Position numbers and translations under genes: made by a program
Source of the DNA: Camelus bactrianus
Taxonomy: Eukaryota; Chordata; Mammalia; Artiodactyla; Camelidae
NCBI RefSeq assembly: GCF_048773025.1
Contig: NW_027413960.1
Coordinates: 6,637,945 to 6,701,944 of the forward strand
Direction: 5' to 3'
DNA: 64,000 nucleotides
The notes under the pieces: model-generated
What the model saw: the letters and a program-made list of their open reading frames with translations, nothing else
What the model was told of the DNA's origin: nothing
Databases searched by the model: none
In this document: one piece after another, positions 1 through 13,430 of the stretch
Position numbering within the stretch: the first letter of the stretch is position 1
Layout of the letters: every line of letters starts with the position of its first letter

Positions 1-1177
1 GTGCCGGTATGAATTTCCTGCATTTTTCACTGTAAAAGCGAGTTGGATCTAATACGTCCCCATATATATCTATGGAGTGTAGTTTGCAACTGAAAAGAAA
101 CTTTAGGTTCCCAACAAGTTATCTGAAGGACGGCTTTCGCACACAATTAACTCTCAGAACTGAACATGTGGAGAGACATTCTTTCATCTAGCAGAAAGGG
201 AATGGGTTGCAGGAGAAACTTTTACTCTGGTTTCTCAGTATGTTTCCTAGTGCTGCTGTGAAGTTCCTGCAGTTTACAATGTAAAACCGAGTTGGATCTA
301 ATACATCCCCATATATATGTATGGAATATTGTTTGAAACTGAGAAGAAACTTTATGTTCCCAACAAGCTAGTTGAAGGACGGCTTTCACACAAAATTATC
401 TCTCAGAACTGAGCATGTGGATAGACTTTCGTTCATCTAGTACAAATTGAACGGGTTGCAGGTGAAAATTTTACTCTGGTTTCTCAGTGTGTTTCCTAGC
501 GCCGGTTTGAAGTTCCTGCAGTTTTCACTTTAAAACAGATTTGGAGTTATTACCAACGCATATAAATATATGGAGTATAGTTTGCAAGTGAAAAGAAATT
601 TTGAGTTCCCAACAAGCTAGGTGAAGGACGACTTTCACACACACTTATCTCTCAGAAGTGAGCATGTGGAGAGACGTTCGTTCATCTAGCACAAAGGGAA
701 AAGTTTGCAGGAGAAACTTTTACTCTGGTTTCTCAGTCTGATTCCTAGTACTGATTTGTAGTTCCTGCATTTTTCACTGTAAATCATTGTTAGTGCTAAT
801 ACCTCCCCAAATATATGTATGGAATGTAGTTTGCAACTGAAAAGAATCTTTGTGTTCCAAACAAGCTATGTGAAGGACGGCTTTCACACAGACTTATCTC
901 TCAGAATTGAGCATGTGGAGAGACTGTCGTTCATCTAGCACAAAGGAAACGGTTTGCAGGTGAAAGTCTTACTCTTGTTTGGCAGTAATTTTCCTATTGC
1001 CAGGTTGAATTTCCAGCTGTTTTCACTGTAAAACAGAGTTGGTGCTAGTACCTCCCCATATAAATTTATGAAGTGTAGATGGCAACTGAAAAGAATCTTT
1101 ATGTTCCCAACAACCTAGGTGATGGACGGCTTTCACACATACTTAACTCTCAGAACTGAGCATGTGGAGAGACTTTC
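1..1177 (+). repeat. Segment T, copy 1 (three copies in window)
   Basis: Bases 1-1177 recur at 34970-36146 (offset 34,969, 141 monomers) and at 42175-43351 (offset 42,174). Copies 1 and 3 continue into the same downstream sequence (segment M). Copy 2 instead jumps into segment W at 36147. T is therefore the right-hand end of the 7,205-bp duplicated segment. Confidence 0.95.
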
Positions 1178-3538
1178 TTTCATCTAGCACAAAAGAAACG
1201 GGTTTCAGGAAAAACTATTACACTGGATTCTCAGTCTGTTTCCTAGTGCCGGTATGAAGTTCCTGCAGTTTTCAATGTAAAATCGCGTTGGCGCTAATAC
1301 ATCCCCAAATATATATATGGAGTGTAGATTGCAACTGAAAAGAAAATTTGTTTTCCCAACAAGCTAGGTGAAGGATGGCTTTCACACACTCTTTCTCTCA
1401 GAAATGAGCATATGGAGAGACGTTCGTTCTTCTAGCACAAATGGAACGGGTTGCAGTTGAAACACTTACTGTAGTTTCTCATTCTGTTTCCTAGTGTTGC
1501 TTTGAATTTCCTGCAGTTTTCTCTGTAAAAGAGATTTGGAGCTAGTACCAACCCATATATATGAATGGAGTGTTGTTTGCTTGTGAAAAGAAACTTTGTG
1601 TTCCCAACAAGCTAGGTGAAGGACGGCTTTAACACACACTTATCTCTCAGAACTGAGCCTGTGGAGAGACGTTCGTTCATCTAGCACAAAGGGAACGGGT
1701 CTCAGGAGAAAAACTTATTATGTTTTCTCAGTCTGTTTCCTAGTGCCGGTTTGAAGTTCCTGCAGTTTTCTCTGTAAAACCGAGTTGGAGATAGTACCTC
1801 CCCATATATATGTAGGGATTGTAGGTTACAAAGGAAAAGTAACATTTTGTTCCCAAGAAGCTATGTGAAGAACGGCTTTCACACACACTTATGTCTCACA
1901 ACTGAGCACTTGGAGAGACATTCGTTCATTTAGATCAAAGGGAACGGGTTGCAGGAGAAACTTTTACTCTTTTATCTCAGTGTGTTTCCTAGTGTCGAAT
2001 TGTATTTCCTGCAGTTTCACTGTGCAACATTGTTGGAACCAATACCTCCCAATATATAGGTATGGAGTGGAGTTTGCAACTGAATGAAACTTTGTGTTCC
2101 CATCAAGCAAGGTGAAGGACGGCTTTCACACACACTTATCTCTCAGAATTGAGCATGTGGAGAGACGTTCGGTCATCTAGCACAAAGGGAACGGTTTGCA
2201 GGGGAAACTTTTATTCTGGATTCTCTGTCTGTTTCCTAGTACCGGTTTGAAGTTCCTGCAGTTTTCACTGTAAAACCGAGTTGGAGTTAAAAAATACCTA
2301 TATATATGTATGGAGTGTATTTTGCAACTGAATAGAAACTTTGTGTTTCCAACAAGATTGGTGAAGCACGGCTTTCACACACACTTATCTCTCAGAAATG
2401 AGCACGGGGATAGATGCCCTTCATCTAGCCGAAAGGGAACAGTTTGCAGGAGAAACATTTACTCTGGTTTCTCAGTTTGTTTCCTATTGCCGATTTGTAG
2501 TTCCTGCAGTTTGCATTGAAAAACAGTTTTGGAGCTAGTACCTCCGCATATATAGGTATGGAGTGTAGTTGGCAACTGAAAAGAAATTTTGTGTTCCCAA
2601 CAAGATTGGTGAAGCACGGCTTTCACACACACTTCTCTCCCAGAACTGAGCATCTAGAGAGACGATCGTTCATCTAGCACAAAGGGAACGGTTTGCAGGA
2701 GAAACTTTTACTCTGGTGTATCAGTCTGTTACCTAGTGCCGTTTTGAAGTTCCTGCTGTTTTCACTGTAAAAGCGATTTGGATTTAATACATCCCAATAT
2801 ATAAGTATGTAGTGTAGTTTGCAACTGAAAATAAACTTTATGTTCCCAACAATCAATGTGTAGGACGGCTTTCACACACACTTATCTCTCAGAACTCAGC
2901 ATGTGGAGAGACGTTCGTTCACCTAGCACAAAGGGAACGGGTTGCAGGTGAAATTATTACTCTGGTTTCTCAGTATTTTTCCAAGTGCCAGGTTGAAATT
3001 CCAGCAGTTTTCACTGTAAAACCGAGTTGGAGCTAGTACCTCCCCGTATATATGTATGGAGTGTAGTTTGCAACTTAAAAGAAACTTTGTGTTCCCAAAA
3101 GCAATTTGAAGGACGGCTTTCACACACATGAATCTCTCAGAAATGAGCATCTGGAGATACGATCGTTCATGTAGCATAAAGGGAACGAGTTGCAGGAGAA
3201 ACTTTTACTCTAAAGTCTCAGTCTGTTACCTAGTGCAGTTATGAAGTTCCTTCAGTTTTCACTGTAAAAGCGATTTGGATTTAATACATCCCAATATATA
3301 AGTATGGAGTGTAGTTTGCAACTAAAAAGAAACTTTATGTTCCCAAAAATCTATGTGAAGGACGGCTTTCACACACACTTATCTCTCAAAACCCAGCATG
3401 TGGAGAGACGTTCGTTCATCTAGCAGAAAGGGAACGGGTTGCAGGTGAAACTATTACTCTGGTTTCTCAATCTGTTTCCTAGTGCCAGTTTGAAGTTCCT
3501 GCAGTTTTCACTATAAAACCGAGTTGGAGCTAATTCAT

Positions 3539-3558
3539 CCCCATATATATATATGGGG
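3539..3558. repeat. Perfect 20-bp palindrome in the AT box
   Basis: CCCCATATATATATATGGGG is its own reverse complement. Most monomers carry the imperfect form CCATATATATGTATGG at this place. The A2 copy is at 45713-45732. It could extrude as a small cruciform, but no function is shown by the sequence. Confidence 0.85.
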
Positions 3559-6500
3559 TGTAGTTTGCAACTTAAAAGAAACTTTGTTTTACCGACAACC
3601 TAAGTGAAGGACGGTTTCCCACACTCTTACCCTCAAAACTGATCATATGGTGAGATGTTCGTTCTTCTAGCACAAAGGGAACGGGTTGCAGGATAATATT
3701 TGTCTCTGGTTTCTCAGTCTGTTTCCTAGTCCCGGTATGAATTATCTGCAGCTTTCACTGTAAACTGAGTTGGAGCTAATATATCCCCATATAATTGTAT
3801 GGAGTGTAGTTTGCACCTGAAAAGAAACTTTGTGTTCCCAACAAGCTAGGTGAAGGACGGCTTTCACAAACACTTATATCTCAGAACCCAGCATGTTGAG
3901 AGACGTTCGTTCATCTAGCACAAAGGGAACGGGTTGCAGGAGAAACTTTTACTCTGGGTTCTCAGTCTGTTTCCTAGTGCCGGTTTGTAGTTCCTGCAGT
4001 TTTCACTGTAAAATATGTTGTAGCTAGTACATTCCAATACATAGGTATGGATTGTAGTTTGCAACTGAAAAGAAAATTTGTGTTCCCAAAAATCTAGGTG
4101 AAGTTCGGCTTTCAGACACACTTATCTCTCAGAACTTAGCATGTGGAGGGACATTCGTTCATCTAGCACAAATGGAACGGTTTGCAGGAGAAATTCTAAC
4201 TCTGGTTTCTCACTATGTTTCCTAGTGTCGCTTTGAAGTTCCTGCAGTTTTCTCTGTAAAACCGTGTTGAAGCTTGTACCTCCCCATATATATGTATGGT
4301 GTGTACTTTGCAACTCAAAAGAAACTTTGTGTTCCCAACAAGCTAGGTGAAGGACGGCTTTCACATACACTTATCTCTCAGAAATGAGCATGTGGATAGA
4401 TGTCCCTTCATCTCTCCGAAAGGGAACAGGTTGCAGGAGAAACATTTACTCTGGTTTCTCAGTTTGTTTCCTAGTGTGGATTTGTAGTTCCTGCAGTTTT
4501 CACTGTAAAAATATGTTGGAGCTAGTACGTCCCAATATATAGGTATGGAGTGTAGTTTGCAAATGAAAAGAAACTTTGTGTTCCCAACAAGCAATGTGAA
4601 GGACAGCTTTCACACAGACTTATCTCTCAAAACTGAGCATTTGGGGAGACTTTCGTTCATCTAGCACAAATGGAACGGATTGCAGGAGAAACTCTTTCAC
4701 TCTTTTCTCAGTCTGTTTCCTAGTGCCGGATAGAATTTCCTGCAGTTCTCACTGTAAAACCGAGTTGGAGCTAATACATCCCAAAATATATATATGGAGT
4801 TTAGTTTGAAACTGAAAATAAAATTTGTTTTACCAACAAACTAGGTGAAGGACGGCTTTCAAACACACTTATCTCTCAGAACTTGGCACGTAGAGGGACG
4901 TTCGTAGATCTAGCAAAAATGGAACGCGTTTCAGGGGAAACTCTTACTCTGGTTTCACAGCCTGTTTCCAACGGCCGGTTTGAAGTTCCTGCAGTTTTCA
5001 ATGTAAAACCTGTTTGGAGCTAGTACCTCCCCATATATATGTATGGAGTGTAGCTTGCATGTGAAAAGAAAATTTGTGTTCCCAACAAGCTAGATGAACG
5101 ATGGCTTTAACACACATATCTCTCTGAACTGAGCATGTGGAGACGTTCTTTCATCTAGCACAAAGGGAACGGGTCGTAGGAGAATCAATTATTATGGTTT
5201 CTCAGTCTGTTTCCTAGTGTCGGTTTGAAATTCCTCCAGTATTCTCTGTAAAACCGAGTTGGAGATAGTACCTCCCCATATATATGTAAGGATTTTAGGT
5301 AACAAATTAAAAGTAATTTTTGTTCCCAACAAGCTAGGTGAAGAACGGCTTTCACACACTTATGTCTCAGACCTGAGCACTTGGAGGGACGTTCGTTAAT
5401 TTAGAAGAAAGGGAAAGGTTTGCAGGAGAAACTTTTACTCTGTTATCTCAGTGTGTTTACTAGTGTTGAAATGTATTTCCTGCAGTTTCACTGTAAAACA
5501 TTGTTGGAGCTAGTACCTCCCTATATATATGTATGGAGTGGAGTTTGCAACTGAAAAGAAACTTTGTGTTCCCAACAAGATATGTGAAGGCAGGCTTTCA
5601 CACACAATTATCTCTCAGAACTTAGCATGTGGAGAGACGTTCGTTCATCTAGCACAAAGGGAACGGGTTGCAGGAGAAAGTATTACTCTGGGTTCTCAGT
5701 CTGTTTCTTAGTGCCGGGTTGAAGTTCCTGCAGTTTTCACTTTAAATCCGAGTTGGAGTTATTACATACCCATATAAATATATGGAGTGTAGTTTGCAAC
5801 TGAAAAGAAATTATGTGTTCCCAACAAGCTAGGTGAAGGACTGCTTTCACACACACTTATCTCTCAGAAGTGAGCATGTGGAGAAAAGTTCGTTCATCTT
5901 GCAGAAAGGGAAAAGTTGGCAGGAGAAACTTTTACTCTGGCTTCTGAGTCTGATTCCTAGTGCCGATTTCTAGTTCCTGCAGTTTTCACTGTAAATATGT
6001 GTTGGAGCTAGTACCTCCCTATATATACGTATGGAGTGTAGTTAGCAACTGAAAAGAAACTATGTGTTCCCAACAAGCTAGGTGAAGGAAGGCTTTCACT
6101 CATAATTTTCTCTCAGAATTGAGCATGTGGAGAGACGTTAGTTCTCTAGCAAAAAGGGAACGGTTTGCAGGTGAAACTCTTACTCTTGTTTCACAGTAAT
6201 TTTCTTAAAGCCAGGTTGAAGTTCCAGCAGTTTTCACTGCAAAACCGAGTTGGAGCTAGTACCTCCCCATATATATTTATGAAGTGGAGATTGCAACTGA
6301 AAAGAAATTTTGTGTTCCCAATAAGCTATTTGAAGGTCGGCTATCACACACACTTATCTCAGAACTGAGCATGTGGAGAGACGTTCGTTCATCTAGCACA
6401 AAGTGAACGGGTTGCTGGAGAAACTCGTACTCTGGTTTCTCAGTCTGTTTCCTAGTGCCGGTTTAAAGATCCTGCATTTTTCATTGAAAAAGCGAGTTGG

Positions 6501-8549
6501 ATCTAATACATAACCATATATAATTATGGATTGTTGTTTGCAACTGAAAAGAAACTTTATGTTCCCAACAAGCTAGGTGAAGGAAGGCTTTCACACACAC
6601 TTATCTCTCAGAACTGAGCATGTTTAGAGACGTTCGTTCATATAGGCCAAAAAGAACGGATTGCAGAGGAAACTCTTACACTGTTTTCTCAGTCTGTTTC
6701 CTAGTGCCGGATTGATGTTCCTGCAGTTTTCATTGTAAAACCGAGTTGGAGCTAATACATACCCACATATATATATGGAGTGTTGTTTGCGACGGAAAAG
6801 AAAATTTGTTTTACCAACAAGCTAGTTGAATTATTGTTTTCACACACTCTTTGAGAACTGGGCTTATGGAGAGACGTTCGTTTTTCTAGCACAAAGGGAA
6901 CGGGTTGCAGGACAAACTTTTACTCTGGTATCTCCGTCTGTTTCCTAGTGTCGATTTGTAGTTCCTGCAGTTTCACTGTAAAATATTGTTCAAGCTAGTA
7001 CCACCCAATATATAAGTATGGAGTGTAGTTTGCAATTGTAAAGAAACTTTGTGTTCCCAACAAGATAGGTGAAGTACGGCTTTCACACACACATATCTCT
7101 CAGAAATGAGCATGTGGAGAGACGTCCGTTCATCTAGCACAAAGGGAAAGGTTTGCAGGGGAAACTTTTCCTCTGGTTTTTCAGGCTGTTTCCTAGTGCC
7201 GGTTTAAATTTCCTGAAGTTTTCACTGTAAAACCGAGTTGTAGCTAATACATACCTATATATATATATGGAGTGTAGTTTGTAACTGAAAAGAAACTTTG
7301 TGTTCCCAACAAGCTAGTTGAATGGCGGCTTTCACACACACTTCCCTCTCAGAACTTAGCATGTGGAGAGACGTCCGTTCATCTAGCACAAAGGGAAAGG
7401 TTTGCAGGAGAAACTTTTACTCTGGATTCTCAGTTTGTTTCCTAGTGCCGATTTGTAGTTCCTGCAGTTTGAATTGTAAGACAGAGTTGGATCTTGTACA
7501 TCCGCATATATAGTTATGGAGTGTAGTTTGCAAATAAAAAGAAATTTTGTGTTCCCAACAAGCAAGGTGAAGGACGGCTTTCACACAAAATTATCTCTCA
7601 GAACTGAGCACGTGGAGAGACGTTCATTCATCAAGCACAGAGGAAAAGTTTGCAGGAGAAACTTTTACTCTGGTTTCTCAGTCTGTTTCCTAGTACCGAT
7701 TTGTAGTTCCTGCAGTTTTCACTGTAAAACAGTGTTGGAGCTAGTACCTCCCCATATATTGGAATGGAGTTTAGTTTGGAACTGAAAAGAAATTTTGTGT
7801 TCCCAACAAGCTAGGTGAATGACGGCTTTAACACACACATATCTCTCAGAAATGAGCCTGTGGATAGACGTTCGTTCATCTAGCACAAAGGGAACGGGTT
7901 GCAGGAGAAACTGTTATTATGGTTTCTCAGTCTGTTTCCTAATGCCGGTTTGAATTTCCTGCAGTTTTCTCTGTAAACCCGAGTTGGATATAGCACCTCC
8001 CCATATATATGTAAGGATTGTAGTTTGCAACTGAAAAGAAACTTTGTGTTCCCATCAAGCTAGGTGAAGAACGGCTTTCACACACATGTCTCAGAACTGA
8101 GCACTTGGAGAGACGTTCGTTCATTTAGCACAAAGGGAACGGGTTGCAGGAGATAATTTTACACTTTTTTATCAGTCTGTTTCCTAGTGCCGGTTTGAAG
8201 TTCCTTCAGTTTTCACTGTAAAACCGAGGTGGAACTAATACATTCCCAAATATATATATGGAGTGTAGTTTGCAAATGAAATGTAAATTTTTTTTCCCAA
8301 CAAGCTAGGGGAAGGACGGCTTTCACACACACTTATCTCTCAGAAATGAGCACGTGGAGAGACTTTCGTTCATTTATCACAAAGTGAAAAGTTTGCAGGA
8401 GAAACTTTTACTATGTTGTCTCTGTTTCCTAGTGTCGATTTGTAGTTCCTGCAGTTTCACTGTAAAACATTGTGGCGCTACTACCTCTCAATATATAGGT
8501 ATGGAGTTTAGTTTGCAACTGAAAAGACACTTTGTGTTCCCAACAAGCA

Positions 8550-8575
8550 AGGTGAAGGACGCCTTATCTCTCAGA
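8550..8575 (+). repeat. Monomer with internal deletion of the CA run
   Basis: The sequence reads GAAGGACGCCTTATCTCTCA, lacking about 13 bp that normally hold CTTTCACACACAC. The same change is present in A2 near 50724-50749. It is one of several small indels that make individual monomers 236-250 bp and break reading frames between monomers. Confidence 0.8.
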
Positions 8576-11500
8576 ACTGAGCATGTGGAGAGACGTTCGT
8601 TCATCAAGCACAAAGAGAACGGGTTGCTGGAGAAACTCTTACTCTGTTTTCTCAGTCTGTTTCCTAGTGCCGGTTTGAAGTTCCTGCAGTTTTCACTTTA
8701 AAGTGAGTTGGATCTAATACATCCCCATATATAAGTATGGAGTGTAGTTTGCAATGGAAAAGAAACTGTATGTTCCCAACAAGCTAAGTGAAGGATGGCT
8801 TTCACACACAGTTATCTCTCATAACTAAGCATGTGGTGAGACTTTCGTTCATCTAGCAGAAAGGGAACGTGTTGCAGGAGAAACACTTACTCTGTTTTCT
8901 CAGTCTGTTTCCTAGTGCCGGTTTGAAGATCCTGAAGTTTTCACTGTAAAACCGAGTTGGAGCAAATAATTCCCCAAATATATATATGGAGTGTATTTTG
9001 CAACTGAGAAGAAACTTTATGTTCCCAACAAGCTAGGTGAAGGACGGCTTTCACACACAGTTTTATATCACATCTGAGCATGTGGAGAGACTTTTGTTCA
9101 TCTAGCACAAAGGAACGGCTTGCAGGTGAAACTCTTATTCTGGTTTCTCAGTATTTTTCCTTGTGCCATGTTGAAGTTCCAGCAGTTTTCACTGTAAATC
9201 CGAGCTGGAGCTCGTAACTCCCCGTATATATGTATGGATTGTAGTTTGCAAATGAAAAGAATCTTTGTGTTCCCAACAAACTAGGTGAAGGACGGCTTTC
9301 AAGCACACTTATCTCTCAGAACAGAGCACGTAGATATACGTTCGTTGATTTAGCACAAATGGAATGGGTTACAGGGGAATCTCTTACTCTTGTTCCACCG
9401 TCTGTTTCCAAGGGCCTGTTTGAAGTTCCTGCAGTTTTCACTGTAAAACCGAGTTGGAGCTAGTACATACCCATATAAATGTAAGGAGTGTAGTTTGCTA
9501 GTGAAAAGTAATTTTGTGTTCCAAAGAAGCTAGGTGAAGGACGGCTTTCACACACAATTAGTTCTCAGAACTTAGCATGTGGAGAGATTTTCGTTCATCT
9601 AGCACAAAGGGAAAATTTTGCAGAAGAAATTTTACTCTGGTTTCTCAGTCTGTTTCCTAGTGTCGATTGGTAGTTCCTGCAGTTTTCACTGTAAAATATT
9701 GTTGGAGTTTCTACCTCCATATATATATGTATGGATTGTAGTTTGCAACTGAAAAGAAACTTTGTGTTCCCAACAAACTAGGTGAAGCACGGCTTTCACA
9801 CACACTTACATTTCAGAACTTAGAACTTGGAGAGACGTCCGTTCATCTAGCAGAAAGGGAACAGGTTGCAGGAGAAACTTTAATCTGGTTTCTCTGTCTG
9901 TTTCCTAGTGCCGATATGTAGTTCTTGCAGTTGGCATTGTAAAACGGATTTGGAGCTAGTACCTCCCCATATATAGGAATGGAGTGTAGTTTGCAACTGA
10001 AAAGAAACTTTGTGTTCCCAACAAGCAAGGTGAAAGACGGCTTTCACACACAATTATCTGTCAGAACTGAGCATGTGAAAAGATGTTCGTTCATCTAGCA
10101 CAAAGGGAACGTGTTGCAGATGAAATTCTTACTCTGGTTTCTCACTCTGTTTCCTAGTGCCAGGTTGAAGTTCCAGCAGTTTTCACTGTAAAACCGAGTT
10201 GGATCTAGTACCTCCCCATATATATTTATGGATTGTAGTTTGCATCTGAAGAGAAACTTTTTGTTCCCAACAAGCTAGGTGAAGGACGGCATTCACACAC
10301 AGTTATCTCTCAGAAATGAACATGTGGAGAGACGTTCGTTCAACTAGTACAAATTGAACGGGTTGCAGGAGAAATTTTACTCTGTTTTCTAAGTCTGTTT
10401 CCTAGTGCCGTTTTGAAGTTCCTGCAGTTTTCACTGTAAAACCGAGTTGGAGCTAATAAATCCCCAAATATATATATGGAATGTAGTTTGGAACTGAAAA
10501 GATAATATGTGTTCCCAACAATCTAGGTGAAGAATGGCTTTCACACACATTTATCTTTCAGAACTGAGCATGTGGAGAAACGTTCGTTCACCTAGCCCAA
10601 AGGGAACGGGTTGCAGGAGAAACTCTTACCATAGTTTCTCCGTCTATTTCTTGTGCCGGTTTGAAGTTTCTGCAGTATTCACTGTAAAACATAGTTGGAT
10701 CTAATACATACCCATATATATGTATGGAGTGTAGTTTGTAACTGAAAAAAAAATTTGTGTTCCCAACAAGCTAGTTGAAGGACGGCTTTCACACACAATT
10801 ATCTCTCAGAACTGAGCATGTGGATATACGTTCGTTCATCTATCACAAAGGGAACGGATTGCAGGAGATACTCTTAACATGTTTTCTCAGTCAGTTTCCT
10901 AGTGCCGGTTTGAAGTTCCTGTATTTTTCACTGTAAATCCTATTTGGAGCTAGTACCTCCCCATATATATTTATGGAGAGTAGTTGAAACTGAAAAGAAA
11001 TTTTGTGTTCCCAACAAGATAGGTGAAGAACGGCTTTCACACACACTTATAACTCAGAACGGAGCATGTGGAAAGACGTTCGTTCATATAGTAGAAATTG
11101 AATGTGTTGCATGAAAAAATTTTACTGTGTTTTCTCATTCTGTTTCCTAGTGCCGGTTTGAATTTCCTGCAGTATTCACTGTAAAACTGACTTGGAGAAA
11201 ATACATACCCATATCTATATATGGGGTGTAGTTTGCAACTGAAAAGAAACTTTGTTTTACAAACAAGCTAGGTGAAGGACGGCTTTCCCACACTGTTACC
11301 CTCAGTACTGATCATATCGAGAGACGTTCGTTCATCTTGCAGAAATTGAAAGGGTTACTGGAGAAAAACTTACTCTGGTTTCTCAGTGTGTTTCCTAGTG
11401 TCGGTATGAAGTTCCTGCAGTTTTCACCGTTAAAGAAATTTTGATTTAATACATTCCCATATATAATTATGGAGTGTAATTAGCTACTGAAAAGAAACTT

Positions 11501-12599
11501 AATGTTCCCAACAAGCTAGGTGAAGGACGGCTTTCACACACACTTATCTCTCAGAAATGAGCATGTGGAGAGACGTTCGTTCATCCAGCACAATGGGAAC
11601 TGGTAGTAGGGGAAACTGTTACTCTGGGTTCTCAGTATGTTTCCTAGATCCGGTTTGAAGTTCCTGCAGTTTTCACTGTAAATCCGAGTTGGAGCTAGTA
11701 CATCCACATATATATTTATGGAATTTATTTTGCAACTGAAAAGAAACTATGTGTTGCCAACAAGCTAGTTGAAGTGCGGCTTTCACACACACTTATCTCT
11801 CAGAACTTAGCATGTGGAGAGACGTTCGTTCACCTAGGACAAAGGTAACGGTTTACAGGAGAAACATTTTCTCTGGGTTCTGAGAATGTTTCCTAGTACC
11901 GGTTTCAAGTTCCTGCATTTTTCACTGTAAAACCGAATTGGAGCTAGTACATCCCCATATATGTTTTTGGAGTGTAGTTTGCAACTGAAAAGAAACCTTG
12001 TGTTCCCAACAAGCTAGGTGAAGGAAGGCTTTCACACACACATATCTCTCAGAACTGAGCATGTGGAGAGACTTTCATTCATCTACCACAAAGGGAACGG
12101 TATGCAGGGGAAACTATTCTCTGGATTTTCAATCTGTTTCCTAGTGCCTGTTTGAAGTTCCTGCCATTTTCACTGTAAAACCGATTTGAGCTAGGACCTC
12201 CCCATGTATATGTATGGAGTGCAGTTTGCAACTGAAAAGAAACTTTTTATTTCCAACAAGCTAGGTGAAGGACGGCTTTCACACACACTTATCTCACAGA
12301 TCTGAGCATGTGGAGAGACATTCATTCCTCTAGTACAAAGGGAGTGGGTTGCAGGGGAAAATATTGTCTGGTTTCTCAATCTGTTTTCTAGTGCCGGTTT
12401 GAAGTTCCTGCAGTTTTCACTGTATACCCGAGTTGGAGCTAGTACTTCCCCTTATATATGTATGGATTGTTTTTTGCAACTTATTAGAAACTTTGTGTTC
12501 CCAACAAGCTATGTGAAGTACGGCTTTCACACACATTTATCTCTCAGATTTGAGCATCTGGAGAGACGTTCATTCATCTAGCAAAAACGGAACGTGTTG

Positions 12600-13430
12600 C
12601 AGGGGAAAATTTTCCTCTGGTTTCTCAGTGTGTTTCCTAGTGTCCGTTGGAATTTCCTGCAGTTTTCTCTGTAAAACCGAGTTGGAGGTAGTATCTACCC
12701 ATATATATTTATGGAGTGTAGTTTGCAACTGAAATGTATCTTTGTGTTCCCAACAAGCTAGGTGAAGGACGGCTTTCACACACATTTATCTCTCAGAATT
12801 GAGCATGTGGAGAGACGTTCGTTCACCAAGCAAAAAATAAACGGGTTGCAGGAGAAACTGTTTCTCTGGGTTCTGTGTCTGTTTCCTAGTGCAGTTTTGA
12901 AGTTCCTGCAGTTTTCACTGTAAAAGCCAGTTGGAGCTAGTACAACCCCATATATATGTATGGAGTGTAGTTTGCAACTGAAAAGACACTTTGCGTTCTC
13001 AACAAGCTAGGTGAAGGATGGCTTTCACACACAATTATCTCTCAGAACTGAGCATGCGGAGAGACGTTCTTTCATGTACCACAAAGGGAACGGGTTGCAG
13101 GGGAAACTATTCTCTGGTTTCTCAATCTGTTTCCTAGTGCCGGTATGAATTTCCTGCAGTTTTCACTGTAAACCCGAGTTGGAGCTAGAACCTCCCCTTA
13201 TATATGTATGGATTGTGGTTTGCAACTGAATAGAAACTTTTAGTTCCCAACAAGCTAGGTGAAAGACGACTTACACACACACTTATCTCTCAGAAATGAG
13301 CATGGGGAGAGACGTTCGTTCACCTTGGATAAATGGACGGTTTACAGGAGAAACTTTTACTCTGGGTTCTGAGACTGTTTCCTAGTGCCGGATTGAAGTT
13401 CCTGCAGTTTTCCCTGTAAAACCCAGTTGG
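12600..13430 (+). repeat. Four-monomer module E-L-x-B, copy 1
   Basis: Variant E near 12636, L near 12850, a variable third monomer, and B near 13326 follow one another with 690 bp from E marker to B marker. The same order and spacing occur near 16848/17538, 21054/21742 and 22298/22988. Copies are diverged, so this is an older layer of order than the 42-kb duplication. The A2 equivalent begins near 54774. Confidence 0.65.

Larger units (their letters stand above)
1..11560 (+). repeat. Zone I monomer variants (first occurrence)
   Basis: Recurrent variants here include monomers with TTTTACCAACAA followed by CTGATCATATGG (about 3587, 6808 and 11256), monomers with GCCAGGTTGAAGTTCCAGC (about 1003, 2985, 6210 and 10160), monomers with TCGATTTGTAGTTCCTGCAG and CAATATATAGGTATGG, and monomers with GGATCTAATACATCCCC. 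The zone II markers listed separately are absent. The right edge is approximate: the last zone I marker is near 11,300 and the first zone II marker near 11,580. Confidence 0.75.

Noticed and set aside
3539-3558. TATA-like promoter in the CATATATATG box
   Set aside because: It occurs once in nearly every monomer with no downstream gene, and no other promoter element is seen.
8354-8701. Longest open frame, 115 codons on the + strand
   Set aside because: It runs through about one and a half monomers because of small local indels, including the loss near 8550-8575. Its identical twin at 50528-50875 exists only because the whole block is duplicated.
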